Assembly (NCBI GenBank): GCA_026018925.1
Contig: JAKSZU010000013.1
Span: 76,807,791-76,871,790, forward strand
Reading direction: 5' to 3'
Length of the DNA stretch: 64,000 nt
Source of the DNA: Tupaia tana
Lineage: Eukaryota > Chordata > Mammalia > Scandentia > Tupaiidae
The notes beneath the pieces were generated by a model. That model saw nothing but the letters and a program-made list of their open reading frames with translations. It was not told where the DNA came from and ran no database searches. How positions within the stretch are numbered: position 1 is the first letter of the stretch; each line of letters opens with the position of its first letter. Position numbers and translations under genes: made by a program. Positions 23,207-35,610 of this stretch are shown here, in pieces.

Positions 23207-24388
23207 GACAATCTGGATGAGATGGACAAATTCCTGGACACATATAATCTACCTAGATTGAGCCAGGAGGATATAGAAAGTCTGAATAGGTCCATAACAA
23301 GCCAGGAGATCAAATCGGTTATAAATAATCTCCCAACAAAGAAAAGCCCTGGCCCTGATGGATTCACCTCTGAATTCTACAAAACTTTCAAAGAAGAGTT
23401 AACTCCCATTCTGCTCAAGTTATTTCTAAATATCCAAAAGGGTGAATCTCTCCCTAACTCATTCTATGAAGCCTCTATCACCCTTATCCTTAAAACAGAT
23501 AAGGGCAGGACAAGGAAGGAAAACTATAGACCAATATTCCTGATGAATATAGATGCGAAGATTCTCAACAAGATACTAGCAAATTGTATACAACAACTTA
23601 TAAAAAAGATTATACATCATGATCAGGTAGGCTTTATCCCAGGAATGCAAGGTTGGTTCAACATATGCAAAACCATAAATGTAATACACCATATTAATAG
23701 GAAGAAAGATAAAAACCGTACGGTCATATCAATTGATGCAGAAAAGGCACTTGATAAGATACAACATCCCTTCATGACCAAGACTCTCGGAAAAATCAGC
23801 ATAGAAGTGTCATTTCTCAACACAATAAAAGCTATCTAAGAAAAACCCATAGCAAACATCATCCTCAATGGAGAAAAGCTGAAAGCTTTTCCACTAAAAA
23901 CGAGTACAAGACTAGGTTGTCCACTTTCTCCACTCCTCTTCAATATAATACTGGAAGTCCTGGCCATTGCATCAGAAAAGAGGAAAAAATAAGAGGCATT
24001 CAAATAGGAAAAGAAGAGGTGAAACTCTCTCTATTTGCAGATTACATGATTGTATACATAGAAGACCCAATTGTTTCCATAAAAAAATTTCTAGAAGTAA
24101 TACATGAATACAGTAACGTTGCAGGATACAAAATTAATATCCAGAAATCTATAGCATTTCTGTATATGAACAACAGGGAGACTGAGATAGAACTGAAAAA
24201 AGTTTTCCATTTACCATAGCCACAAAAAGTATAAGATACTTAGGAATAAATCTAACTAAAGAAGTTAAAGACCTCCATAAGGAAAACTATGAGAAGATAA
24301 AAAAAGAAATTGAAAATGACACAAAAAAGTGGAAGGACATCCCATGTTCCTGGATTGGAAGAATTAATATAATCAAAATGGTAATTCT

Positions 24389-24668
24389 GTCTATGAATGA
24401 AACTGATTGACTAATAGTTGTACAAACACAAGAGATGGGTGTGAATATCAGATGAGGTGTATGTGGAGGAGTGGGGCCTAACGAAGGACATTTGGAGAAG
24501 GGATACGGAGGTAGAACATTGACGGGATGGGGAAATGTGGTGTTATCGGTTGAAGATATTTTGATCAATGGGAATGGGGAGAAATGTTCACACATTGAAA
24601 TGCTCACATTGCAAGCTAAACAATGCGATTGAATGTATATACAAAAAGAAATAAATTAAATAAAAAAA
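24389..24668 (+). mobile_element. 5'-truncated L1 (3' UTR only) inserted in L1 ORF2
   Basis: A 280-bp block collinear with the host L1's own 3' end at 26048-26370 (GGAGAAATGTTCACAC, GCGATTGAATGTATAT, A-rich tail). Flanked by GGTAATTCT (24380-24388) and GGTAATACT (24669-24677), a one-mismatch target duplication. Confidence 0.92.
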
Positions 24669-26386
24669 GGTAATACTACCCAAATTAATCTACCTATTTA
24701 ATGCAATGCCAATCAAAGTACCAGACACATTCTTCACAGATCTAGGAAAGACAATCATAGAGTTTGTCTGGAATCATAAGAGACCCCGTATTGTCAAAGC
24801 AGTTCTGCACAAGAAGAGTGGAGTGGGCGGCCTCATTCCCTGACCCAAAAATATACTACAAAGCTGTGGTAATCAAAACAGCATGGTACTGGCACAGAAA
24901 CAGACAGGTGGACCAATGGAACAGAATAGAGTCCCCAGAAATGAATGCTCAAACATACAGCCAACTGATTTTTGATAAGGGGTACAAGTCAATCCAATGG
25001 GAAAAGGAAAACCTCTTCAGCAAATGGTGCTGGCAAAACTGGATCTCCACTTGCAGAAAGATGAATCTGAACCTCTACCTCTCACCTCTGACAAAAATCA
25101 AGTCAAGGTGGATCAAAGATCTAAATCTGAGACCTCAAACTATAAAACTGCTCCTGGAAAACACCGGGGAAACTCTGGGAGACATTGGGGTAGGGAAAAA
25201 CTTCTTAAATAAGACTCCCAACGCACAGTCGATAATCCCCAAAATAGACAAGTGGGATAACATCAGACTAAGAAGTTTCTGCATGGCAAAAGACACAGGA
25301 TTAGTGTGAATAGACAGCCCTCAGAATGGGAAAATATTTTTGTAAACCATGCATCAGATAAGGGACTAATAACCAGAATTCATAAGGAACTCAAGCAACT
25401 GTTCCGGAAATAGACAATCAGTCCTATTAAAAGATGGGAGAATGAGTTGAAAAAACCACTCTCTAAAGATGACATACGAATAGCTAAAAGGCATATGAAA
25501 AAATGCTCAACATCTCTCATTGTAAGAGAAATGCAGATCAAAACAACAATGAGATATCATCTAAACCCAGTCAGAATGTCCAAGATTTAAAAAAAAAAAA
25601 AAAAAATGGTAAGTGCTGGCAGGGGTGTGGTGAAAAGGGAACTCTCTTACACTGTTGGTGGGAATGTAAATTGGTCCAACCACTGTGGAGAACAATTTGG
25701 AGATTCCTCAAAAATCTACAAATAGAACTAACCATATGATCCAGCAATCCCACTCCTTGGTATCTACCCGAAGGACAGAAGAATACTTAATCGAAAAAGT
25801 GCTTGCACATCGATGTTTATTGCAGCACTTTTCACGATTGCTAAGTCATGGAAACAACCCAAATACCCACAAACTGATGAATAGTTAGAAAAGCTGTGGC
25901 ACATCTACTCAATGGAATACTATTCATCCATAAAAAACAACAAAACCCTGGTTTTTGAAAGGAAGTGGATGAGTATGAAAGACTGCTGAGTGAAGCAAGT
26001 CATTCTATGAAGGAGAGGCATTGTATGTCCCCACTTAATATATACCGCGTGTCTGCACTCTATGACTGAAACTAATTGTCTAAAGGATATAGAAATGCTG
26101 TATATAGATGTAAATACCAGATAGAGTGTGTGTGAAAGAGGAGGGTCTGAGGAAGGACATTTGGGGGAGGGACAGGGAGGACAAGCATTAATGGCACAAA
26201 GAGGTGTGGTATTTTCTGTTGAAGATATTTTGAAGTTTTATCAACAGTACTAGGGAGAAATGTTCACCTGTTGAAATATCCATTTTGTAAGACATATAAT
26301 AATGTGATTGAATGTATGGAAGAAAATGAAATGAAAAAAACAATAAATAAAAAATAATAAAAGGAAAAAAAAGAAATATATCTCTG

Positions 26387-26440
26387 ATTGTCATAAAATA
26401 CCTGAGACTAGTCAGCAGCATAAAATGGCCTATGAGAGAT
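26387..26440 (+). mobile_element. MLT1-like LTR, left-arm copy, 3' end
   Basis: Continuation of the LTR at 18283 beyond the L1: AAAATACCTGAGACTAGTC then a GCAGCATAAAATGGCCTATG block, paired with 40490-40545 on the right arm. Confidence 0.75.
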
Positions 26441-27049
26441 GGCAATATATTTCTTAATCAAATTGTATGAGAACAAGCATATACCAATTATATCACTTAA
26501 TTGTGTCTTACAACAGTCTCCCTGGAGTGTTGGGAAAATTTTTAAACCTCTTTGTTTAGACTCTAAACTTTAATTTCTTGCCATACCAGATCCCAAAACA
26601 ATTTAAATTGCTTTGTTATGCTAATGGCTGTTCCTAAGGAGGGTATTACTGAAGCCCAAAATGTAGAGAAACACTGAAATCACCCACAGCAGTACCAACA
26701 GGACACTTTAAAACTTTTTTCCAAGAACGAACAAGAACTTCAGGCCTAAGAGTGATAATATTTTAGATAGCCTCATCTGTCAGTTTTACGTGAGGAATAA
26801 GCTACAGGTAAGTGGAAACATGAAAAAAATAATTACAGAACACTGGTTGCTATCTAAAGTTCACTTAGATTCCTTCACCTAATCTTGTAAATTATTAAAT
26901 TAAATTGAGAGAATTTCTAGAGACTGTGAATAAAGACATCTCCTATTCAGGAAAAGAAGCCATTACACAGGTCCAGAAGTATATAAAGGACATTACGTTC
27001 CTTCTTCTTTGTGAATATTCTTTCTCAAATAACAGATATCAAGGTTATA
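26441..27049. other. left-arm unique DNA, no gene
   Basis: Pairs with 40546-41150. Both keep CCTAAGAGTGATAATATTTT and GATAGCCTCATCT. No coding potential. Confidence 0.6.
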
Positions 27050-27345
27050 TACTATAACTGGCTATAGTAATCATCCCTTATTCACAGTTCTGCTTTTCAT
27101 GGTTTGTTACATGTGGTTAACTACAGCCCTCAAATAGGTGAGTACAAGATATTCTGAGAGAGAGAAAAATCACATTCAAATAGCTTTTATTGCAGAATGA
27201 TTATAGTTGTTTTATTTTATCACTAGTTATTATTTTTAATCTCTTACTCATACACAGTGCATATAAGATTTGGTACTATCCACAATTCCAGGCATCCATT
27301 GGAGAATCTTATAACAGATCTCTTGTGAATAAGGGAGAAATGCTG
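27050..27345. mobile_element. Tigger-type DNA transposon remnant, left arm
   Basis: AATCATCCCTTATTCACAGT at one end, a TTAATCTCTTACTCA core and ATTTGGTACTATCC/ATCCATTGG near the other recall Tigger-family non-autonomous elements. The pair on the right arm is 41150-41465, so it predates the duplication. Confidence 0.5.
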
Positions 27346-27734
27346 TATACTTCCATTTTTTCATCTATCAAGTCTTTGTCATCTAATGTCATAGAGATTT
27401 GCATTGTTTTAGACCATTGTCTGAATAATAGTCACAAGTTTTTAGGAAGGAACTGGCCTCATTTCAACAACAGAAGAAAAGAGCTTCCAAGAGTTCAAAT
27501 TTCAAATCTAGATATTCTAAAATTAAATTCAGTGTTCTTTCCCAAAGTCATTCCTGCTTCTTCAAAAACATTTATTTTACCTCTTCTCCTCTTTCCCTAG
27601 CAGATACATGAGAACATTAGATTATTTTTTTCTGGTGTTCAGTCCTAGAAACATCATTGCAAATCATGTGATATCTCTTATTTTCTTTACAAGCTAAGGA
27701 ATTTGACCACTATTGTTGGACATATAACCACCTT

Positions 27735-28000
27735 CTTCTTTTGTTTTTGGAGAGGTTTTTGCTATACGGCGTGCGTGCTCGCCAGAAAGACAGAGAGAGA
27801 CAGAGAGACAGAAAGCAAGAAATCACCCCCCAGGGGGGATGGTCACGCTGCAATCCCTTCTCCTCCATTCTCTTCTCGGGATCTTGGGCACGCACGCACA
27901 CGCTCCCAGCGTCAGTTTAAGCCACTGGGTCCGGGACTCGAACCGTGGTCAGCTAAATGGGAGTTCAGTGACATAGCCATTACGCTAACTGCTGGTCCTG
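27735..28000 (-). repeat. SINE, long form, left arm only
   Basis: Antisense copy from GGAGAGGTTTTTGCTATACG to TAACTGCTGGTCC. GGACATATAACC and GGACGTATAACC flank it. The right arm (about 42115) has no SINE here. Confidence 0.93.
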
Positions 28001-28328
28001 GACGTATAACCTTCTAAGAAAATTCTGTGTCAATACAATAACAGGACCACTCACAGCAGCTTCTATGTCTAATATGTTATACAAGATTTTTTATATCACT
28101 GAGCTGTAACACTACTATGAGTATATTCAAAATAATTGTTTGACTCTAGTTACATAGAACAAAAATGTGATTTCTATAGTTCATATTAGATAGTACTCTG
28201 CAAATATGACTGACTATAATCAATGCCCTTTTATCCTTTATTGATTCTTTACCTAAGAATGTAACTTTGGTTCTATCTTCTCATGCCAAATATTATAATT
28301 AAAACACAGGGAAGAGACTAATGTGTTT

Positions 28329-28441
28329 TGGACCAGCTACTGGCATGGTGGTTAAGACGGCTTGATTCCAGATGGCTGACTACACTGTTTAAGTCTCAGA
28401 CCCAGCAGACTGAAAAATAAGGTGGGTCCTTGTAAATGCTT
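28329..28441 (+). repeat. SINE, old, cut by a deletion
   Basis: GGACCAGCTACTGGCATGGT to TGTAAATGCTT. The same SINE is complete on the right arm at 42538-42785. Here its 3' half and the DNA beyond are missing. Confidence 0.8.
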
Positions 28442-28489
28442 ATCCAGTACCCACCACACCCCTAGGACTGAAATTAATAGGCCCTAACC

Positions 28490-28735
28490 AAATTTTTTTT
28501 TATTTCAAGTTCTTTTATACATTCAATCACGTTATTTAGCTTACAAAGTGAATATTCCAACATGTGTCACATTTCTCCCCAGTCCAGTTGATAATACTGT
28601 AAAGTTATCTTTAATAGATAAAACCCCATTTCTTTGTCCCATTAATGCTATGCCTCCCTATTTTTCTCCTTAATGTCCTTCCTCAGACTCTACTCCTTCA
28701 CCCACTCTCTACAGGCAGAGAACTTTTTGGTATAT
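28490..28735 (-). mobile_element. L1 3' UTR fragment, left arm only
   Basis: Antisense of the L1 3' end: TTTTATACATTCAATCACG, GCTTACAAAGTGAATATTCC, then TGTCCTTCCTCAGACTC. Absent from the right arm at about 45700. Confidence 0.85.
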
Positions 28736-29640
28736 AGTGTCTTCTCCCATCAGAATATTGCTAGCCTCTCCAGTTTACCAGTATTTGGCATCATCTATTT
28801 TTCTAATGAAAAGAAATGATATCTCACATCTGTTTAAATGTATACTTTTGAAAATTTAATGGGTATTTTTTAGATTTTCTATTATACCATTTCTACATAA
28901 TGTCAAATTTGAACATTTCAGGTTTTCTAAGTTTGAGCAGGTTTACATGCTTATTTATTAGTCATTTTAAGAAACTGCTTCTGCAAATCACTGATTCAAA
29001 GCCTTTGACTAATTTTCTGTTGGTTTAAAGCTTTCTCTAATTAGCAACAGATATTGGTCTTTTTCTATTTTTTTGCACATTCCAGGTATTTATATAGTCT
29101 AGATTTTATAACAGTTTACTTCATTTGGGTTTTGTTTTTAAAGTAGTTTCCTCCACTATTAATTCACAAAGACATTCTATAATTTTTTTATGAATTTAAC
29201 AATTCTTTTTCAGAGTTAAATTTTTTATCCTTCTATTTCCACCTGTAGATAAGGTATCCAAGGACCTAATTTTTTACATATGTAGAGAGTTTCCTACAAT
29301 GATTGACTATACTGTCACTCTATCATGGCTTCGGGGTAAAGTTTTATCATATGTTCAGGTCTCCTATATGCATGAGTCTATATCTGAGATCTCTTTTCTT
29401 TTACACTGGATAATTCAAATATCCTTACCCCATTATTATTCTTTTCTGGTTACTGTGGGTTTTTTAATATGTTTCAAAAATAGATGTTCCTCATTTTTTA
29501 ATATTTTTTTACAATTTTTTATAATTGACTATGCAAGTTGTGTATCTTTCTTCTTCCACATATATGTTGGAGTGAGTGCTAATATTCCTCTAAAAATAAA
29601 ACATTTATTATGAATGAAGTTGAAAATATAAACTTACAAA
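28736..29640 (-). mobile_element. ancient L1-like sequence, left arm
   Basis: Pairs with 45700-46640. The texture (TTTTCTGTTGGTTTAAAGC, CATGAGTCTATATCTGAG) suggests an old antisense L1 ORF2. Family assignment is uncertain. No useful open frame. Confidence 0.4.
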
Positions 29641-30974
29641 ATAGTGCCTTCTTCTCTCCAGCAATCCACTGTAACTACAATAAGAGAAACTCTCATTTTC
29701 TTTGTTTCATGATACCATGTAAGTTGTATTTGCCAAAATATCACTGGTTTAGTTAAAAGTATATGTTAAGTTTTCAATGAAAGCATTATTAGTATAGTTG
29801 ATCCTTGAGTAATAGTTCTGGCATGAGTTGAAAATAAACAACTTAGGTGGAGTCTACGACGCATGTTATGTCTTTTTATTCATACAGAAATTGGTGTTGA
29901 AAATACTTCCAACTCATTTAAATTAAAAAGAAAACATTTATTTGACAACAGACTTTCTTGTCATATTGAAGAAGAATATAAAGATACCTCCTAATGAGGT
30001 TCTCCTCAAAGAGGTTATAGGAAGATATATAGCCATTACTATCCCACCAGTATACTAAACTGTACTTTGAAAAAGACACGCAATCACACAGGTCCACATT
30101 ATGGAACATAAGCACTTTTTTTTTATGTTCATGGACACTTTCTTCAACAAAAATGATGAAACTTTTATTTTACTTCCTCATTGGTATAAAGGCAAACATA
30201 TCAGTATTAAGTATTGAAAGCTGAAAGTTCTATTTTTCTTTAGAGTTTAAAAGAAATGGGACATTTTCCTTGGCTTCTCACAATATGGAGGCCTGCTGTG
30301 CCTAATAGACAAGTCAGCCCTGCAGCCAGGGGTCAAGATTTCAAATACATATAAGATGATGAGACCAATTTGTATAATATATTAATTAACTCTGATAGTC
30401 ACCTCCAGTCACAAGATATAAAAGAGTAAGGGGAGTACTCTTAAGTGGAGAGATATATTTCAAATCCATTCAGTTATGACTAAACTCCATAACAGAAACA
30501 GGTCCAATTTCTTAGAATAGTCTAATCTATTAGAAAAGAGGCAGAATGTACAGAATTTTATACCATATCCCTTGATTTTAAAATGTTAACCTCAAACTCA
30601 AATTTTATACACTATATATTCACTCTCTAACAAAGCAAATCCATCAGCTTAATCCAGGGTATAGGTTATTGATTTGCAATCAATGGGTTAAGTGGCAGAA
30701 CTTGTAATAGCAGTAAAATAGTTTGGCATCAAAAGGTACTAAAATTCAGTTTGTCCTCTTTTAACTCTGAACACGTCAATTTAGGATTTCTGCTCTAAAG
30801 TGGACTGGATTTTTTTCAGTAAAAAATTTTTCTTAGACTTATGTTGTTGCATCTAAATACAGAACTGCATAACACAGAGTATGTTTCTTACAAGAAGAAG
30901 CTGTCACAGACACTGTGTAACAGATATCTGTTCTATCATCTGTAGATTTCCGCTGGAGAAAGAATATACGTAAT
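29641..30974. other. 5' flank of the left OR13C8-like gene
   Basis: Pairs with 47810-49262 plus 50075-50157. A pyrimidine run ending TTTTTTCAG at 30811-30819 (TTTCAG at the same place in the right arm) and ATCATCTGTAG ending at 30945 are possible splice acceptors for the exon that carries the receptor ORF, since OR genes usually have an intron in the 5' UTR. No repeat that I recognise lies within 800 bp of the start codon. Confidence 0.5.
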
Positions 30975-31931
30975 ATGGAAAGGACCAATGATTCCGTGTT
31001 GACAGAATTTGTACTGGTGGGACTTTCAGCCCATCCAAAGCTCCAGACCGTTTTCTTTGTGCTAATTTTGTGGATGTACCTGATGATCTTGTTTGGAAAT
31101 GGAGTCCTTATCTCAGTAATCATCTACGACTCTCGTCTGCACACCCCTATGTATTTCTTCCTCTGCAATCTGTCTTTCCTGGACATTTGTTACACAAGCT
31201 CATCTGTACCACTAATCCTTGACAGCTTTCTGACTGTAAGGAAAAGGGTTTCCTTCTCTGGGTGCATGGCACAAATGTTTCTCTCCTTTGCCATGGGAGC
31301 AACAGAGTGCGTGCTTCTTGGCATGATGGCTCTTGACCGCTATGTGGCCATCTGCTACCCACTGAGATACCCCGTCATCATGAACAAGGGTGCCTACGTG
31401 TCCATGGCAGCTGTATCATGGCTCACTGGGCTTGTTGACTCCATTATACAGACATCTCTTGCAATGCAATTACCATTCTGTGCTAATAACGTCATTAATC
31501 ATTTTGTCTGTGAAATTCTCGCTATCCTGAAACTAGCCTGTGCAGATATTTCCATCAATGTGATCAGCATGGCAGGATCAAATCTGACTGTTCTAGTTAT
31601 TCCATTGCTAGTCATTTCCATATCTTACATATTTATTGTTGCTACCATTCTAAAGATCCCTTCCACTGAAGGAAAACGTAAGGCCTTTTCCACCTGTTCA
31701 GCGCACCTGACAGTGGTGATTATATTCTATGGAACCATTTTCTTCATGTATGCTAAGCCCAAGTCTAAAACATCTGTTGGTACAGACAATCAAGATGTCA
31801 TTGATGCCCTCATCTCCCTTTTCTATGGAGTGATGACCCCCCTGCTCAATCCACTCATATATAGCCTACGAAACAAGGATGTAAAAGCTGCTGTCAAAAA
31901 CCTGCTAGATACGAAAAAAGTTTTCTCTTAG
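30975..31931 (+). CDS. OR13C8: olfactory receptor, OR13C8-like, left copy (intact)
   Basis: A 318-residue odorant receptor, intronless and unbroken. Marks: sequon NDS at 5-7; GN at 41-42; [19 protein letters not shown] at 55-73; cysteines 97, 169, 179, 189; DRY at 121-123 in [12 protein letters not shown] at 217-218; [10 protein letters not shown] at 236-245; NPLIY at 292-296. [26 protein letters not shown] and [13 protein letters not shown] match my memory of human OR13C8 closely. The start is the first in-frame ATG, set at the usual distance (about 25 residues) before helix 1. The C-terminus KKVFS is the normal short tail. A second copy lies 18.2 kb away at 50158 (298 of 318 residues identical). 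Ligand unknown. Confidence 0.96.
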   Translation: MERTNDSVLTEFVLVGLSAHPKLQTVFFVLILWMYLMILFGNGVLISVIIYDSRLHTPMYFFLCNLSFLDICYTSSSVPLILDSFLTVRKRVSFSGCMAQMFLSFAMGATECVLLGMMALDRYVAICYPLRYPVIMNKGAYVSMAAVSWLTGLVDSIIQTSLAMQLPFCANNVINHFVCEILAILKLACADISINVISMAGSNLTVLVIPLLVISISYIFIVATILKIPSTEGKRKAFSTCSAHLTVVIIFYGTIFFMYAKPKSKTSVGTDNQDVIDALISLFYGVMTPLLNPLIYSLRNKDVKAAVKNLLDTKKVFS

Positions 31932-31998
31932 AGTGTGAATACTGACTGATACTATGTGACTCAACATTCAAAGATAAGCACACACAAAATACAGAAAG

Positions 31999-32004
31999 AA
32001 TAAA
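31999..32004 (+). promoter_or_regulatory. possible polyadenylation signal, left OR13C8-like gene
   Basis: AATAAA 68 bases after the stop codon. The matching AATAAA is kept at 51179-51184 beside the second copy, which supports it modestly. OR transcripts often use more distant signals. Confidence 0.4.
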
Positions 32005-32082
32005 TTACAAATTGAAAACAAATTCATGATGCTAATTCAAAATATAGGACAGAGATTTTTAAAATAATTTTAAATAAAGAAT

Positions 32083-32253
32083 TATTATATTTAACTTTAT
32101 TTATTTATTTATTTAAATTTGACCAGAGAGGGACACACAGAGAGAGAGGTATAGGGACAGTGAGAAAGGAAGCCACCAGTTCCAAAATCTGAACTGTAGT
32201 CAGTCATGTGAGAGTCCAGGACCCTTCACCAACAGACTACCTGCTGGTCCCTA
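32083..32253 (-). repeat. SINE, short form, left arm only
   Basis: TTTATTTATTT tail, AAATTTGACCAGAGAGGGAC and CTACCTGCTGGTCCCT. No counterpart at 51215 on the right arm. Confidence 0.92.
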
Positions 32254-32720
32254 GGATAGAAATATTTTTATTACTTGTTACCTATATGTCTTGTTCTAAC
32301 TATGGAAATGAAATGTGCTCCTGGTTTTAAAACAACAAGTAAAGAAATGCAAAATGTTGAAAATCTTTTAGGAAGCCCAAGGAAAAAGGTGTTTGAATCA
32401 GCACTTTGTACTTTACAGCAAGTACATTATTAATGAGTGTAAATTGAATATTAATCATTTTCTAATACACAGGAAACATGTGGCCTAGCAGTAACCCTTA
32501 AGTTTCGTCACTTCCCCTTTCTTATTTACAGAAAAAGTAGATTTAAATGCTCTCTAGAAATCATCTTCAATTTAGTCGTACAAGATTCCCATCTAAAAAA
32601 TCGAATTACAATAGATTAATAAACACAACCCAAAACAAACTGCAATTAGTAACAGCCCATGTCTACAATAACCAAAATCAATGTAAATAGATTAAACTTA
32701 TGATGTTTAAAATAGCATTA
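32254..32720. other. 3' flank of the left OR gene, no gene
   Basis: Pairs with 51225-51680. Diverged single-copy DNA. Confidence 0.6.
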
Positions 32721-32722
32721 CA

Positions 32723-32975
32723 GGGGCCAGTAGATGACACAGAAATGACGTCCTTAGATTCTCTGTGGCTGACCACATTTCGAGTTCTGTACCTAGTGGT
32801 TTGAAAATAAGGCCAGGGGTGTGTGCATACATACCCATGATCCCTGAAGGAGAATGGAGAAGAAAGGATTGCAGCATGGCCATCCCCCTGGGAGGGTGTT
32901 TTCTCACTTTCTCTCTTATTGCGTCTCTCTCTCTGGGAAGTACACATGCCCTAAGGCAAATACCTCTAAAAAAAT
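32723..32975 (+). repeat. SINE, long form, old
   Basis: GGGGCCAGTAGATGACACAG to CCCTAAGGCAAATACCTC and a short A-tail. Confidence 0.9.
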
Positions 32976-33007
32976 AAAGTAGCAATCTTATATTGAATAC
33001 AGAACAT

Positions 33008-33276
33008 TTTTTTTCTTTTTTTTTGTTTTTTGAGAGTTTTTTGCTATAGGGCGTGTGTGCTCACCAGACAGACAGAGACAGACAGAAAGTCAGAAAGGAA
33101 GAAATCAGGGGGGATGGTCACTCCGCAATCCCCTCTCCTCCATTCTCCTCTCGGGATCTTGGGCACACACACACACGCGCCCGGCGTGAGTTTTAAGCCA
33201 CCAGGTCTGGGACGCGAAGCGCAGTCGACTACGTGGGAGTCCAGTGACATAGCCATTACGCTAACTGCTGGTCCCC
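33008..33276 (-). repeat. SINE, long form, young copy
   Basis: Antisense copy flanked by CAGAACATTTTT and CAGAACTTTTT. Keeps several CpGs. Confidence 0.93.
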
Positions 33277-33739
33277 AGAACTTTTTGTTTTAAAGAGGTA
33301 CATACCTTTTTATTTGATTATCTGTTTACAAGAGAATATTAATGTATAATAAAATTAGGGTTGAAATAAAAAGATGGAAAAAGTGTACTTCTATGGAAAT
33401 AATAATCAAAAGGGGTATTAATATGTTCATATATGAGAACATGGACTTCACCAAAGAAGAATTATTATAAGTAAAAGAGGTAGTGGCATTTTTAAAAGTC
33501 TATTTAACCAGAATGATGGTAATTCTAACTTTTATTCCACTAATAAAATAGCCTCAATAAAATGGAAAAACTTCAGTTCCATTAAAATATCATGGATTAC
33601 CATCCTATACACAAACTATCATTGACCAAAGCATTGCTATGTAGTATAAAACTGTATTTCTGATGTCACGGTTTTGTGACCATTGTATGTATGTATGTAT
33701 ATATATATGCTCTGTATATTTTTTTCTTGAGGAATTTAC
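33277..33739. other. left-arm unique DNA, no gene
   Basis: Up to about 33520 it pairs with 51760-51985 (AATTAGGGTTGAAATAAAA, AGTGGCATTTTT). A (TATG/TA)n run lies near 33685-33708. Confidence 0.6.
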
Positions 33740-34017
33740 TGAAATTTTATTTGTTTATTTATTCATTTATTATTACATTTTTAGTTTTTCAAGAGGGCAC
33801 ATTTGCTCACTAGAGAGAGACTGCAGGTAGTGGTGGGAGGAATGAGAAAGCACCCCACACACAGGGGATGGTCACACTTCAATCCCTTCTCCTCCATTTC
33901 TTCCTCCATTTGGATCATTTATCACATGTGCACATGCACCCAGAATGATTTTCAAGCCAAACTTCATGGTCTGCCATATGAGACTCTGCAGCTTTAACCA
34001 CGGCACTCTGGCCTGGC
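33740..34017 (-). repeat. SINE, old and diverged
   Basis: ATTT-rich tail, body with CAATCCCTTCTCCTCC and head-like end TTAACCACGGCACTCTGGCC. Most diagnostic bases have changed. Confidence 0.65.
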
Positions 34018-34577
34018 TGAGACAGCCTCAGGGGTCCGATAAATAATTAATTTCTGTAAAAGTTCCAAGGGAGCTTAGAAAGAAGATATCTGAGCATAAA
34101 TTTCACTCTAGGTGAAAGAACAAATGAGCTTCATTATTTACATTGTGTTTCAAACTATAAATCATAAACATTTGGGCTATAAAATAAATTTCTTCTATCC
34201 TGACTAAACATATATTACTAGGATTTTAATGAATTAGAATAAATAGAAAATTACCAAAGTGGATTACTTATGGTAAGAGCTTCTGAAACTCCTATTTCAG
34301 TTATGTCTACCTATCTAGTAATCTGTGTGTTTAGAATCATAATCTAAAATATGTCTCTCACAGTGGATCCCGTTCTAAAATGTTTGAAAACTAGTGTGCT
34401 ACATCTTAATTACTGTATTGTTGTGTTCTTTACCTTATTGATAGAGAAGTGAGTTAAAGTTTCATATTTATCTCTGCTGACACTTTGCATTACATATCCT
34501 ACAGTGCTTAGACATTTCACTATTTATATGCAGTTCAGATGTCAATTATATTTACTATAGATATAAATTCTATTATT
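34018..34577. other. left-arm-specific DNA, nothing recognised
   Basis: No gene or repeat family seen. I find no clear counterpart on the right arm. Confidence 0.4.
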
Positions 34578-34590
34578 AAAAACTATCTCT

Positions 34591-34866
34591 TGGGACCAAC
34601 ATTTGGCATAATGGCTATGTCATTGGACTCCCAAGTAGTCGACTGTGGTTCAAGTCTCGAACCCAGTGGCTTAAACTCATGCCAGGTGCATGTGCGTGCG
34701 TGCCCAAGATCACAAGAGGAGAATGGAGGAGAAGGGATTGTGACGTGTCATCCCCCCCAGGGGGTGATTTCTCAATTTCTGTCTCTCTGTTTCTCTGTCT
34801 TTCTGGTGAATGCACGCACCCTATAGCAAAAACCTCTCCAAAAACAAACAAACAAACAAACAAACA
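34591..34866 (+). repeat. SINE, long form, with target duplication
   Basis: Complete copy with a (CAAA)n-type tail, flanked by AAAAACTATCTCT on both sides (ending 34590 and from 34867). Confidence 0.95.
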
Positions 34867-35040
34867 AAAAACTATCTCTCAAAGGTTTAATGCTTTTGCC
34901 TTTTTCCATATAATAATACAACTTTCTTTTCCCTTACATTTCAAAATTTTATTATTATTCTGTTTGTGACTTAACCCTGAAATATTTCTCTTTTCTCAAT
35001 TCATTTTAGGATGTTGTGTTAGAAACTACAATTCAGTCTT

Positions 35041-35597
<557 letters not shown>

Positions 35598-35610
35598 ACA
35601 ATTCAACCTT

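Larger units (their letters stand above)
20641..25990 (+). pseudogene. L1 ORF2 remnant (endonuclease-reverse transcriptase)
   Basis: Pieces of the ORF2 protein are readable in order: endonuclease start (MNVNGLNSPIKRHRLVEW, then LQETHF) at 20697-21003; the rest of the endonuclease, including DHDG-type sequence, at 22409-22970; the reverse transcriptase fingers ([16 protein letters not shown]) at 23222-23839; the active-site region in a degenerate form ([10 protein letters not shown] instead of the usual FADD-type motif) near 24040; and the C-terminal zinc-knuckle region ([15 protein letters not shown]) near 25650-25720. A solo LTR, a short L1, an A-rich expansion at 23142-23206 and several stops break the frame. 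Confidence 0.93.
18631..26370 (+). mobile_element. near full-length L1 with nested insertions
   Basis: A LINE-1 with 5' UTR (18631-19566), ORF1 (19567 to about 20595), ORF2 (about 20641-25990), 3' UTR and A-rich tail ending at 26370. Flanked by a perfect 16-bp target duplication. Removing four later insertions (SINEs at 19236 and 19781, a solo LTR at 21010, a 280-bp L1 piece at 24389) leaves roughly 5.8 kb, the usual size. It is absent from the matching point of the right arm, so it arrived after the duplication. Stops and frameshifts make it inactive. Confidence 0.95.

Noticed and set aside
23222..23839. A 205-residue open frame that could be called a gene
   Set aside because: It is the reverse transcriptase part of the decayed L1 ORF2.
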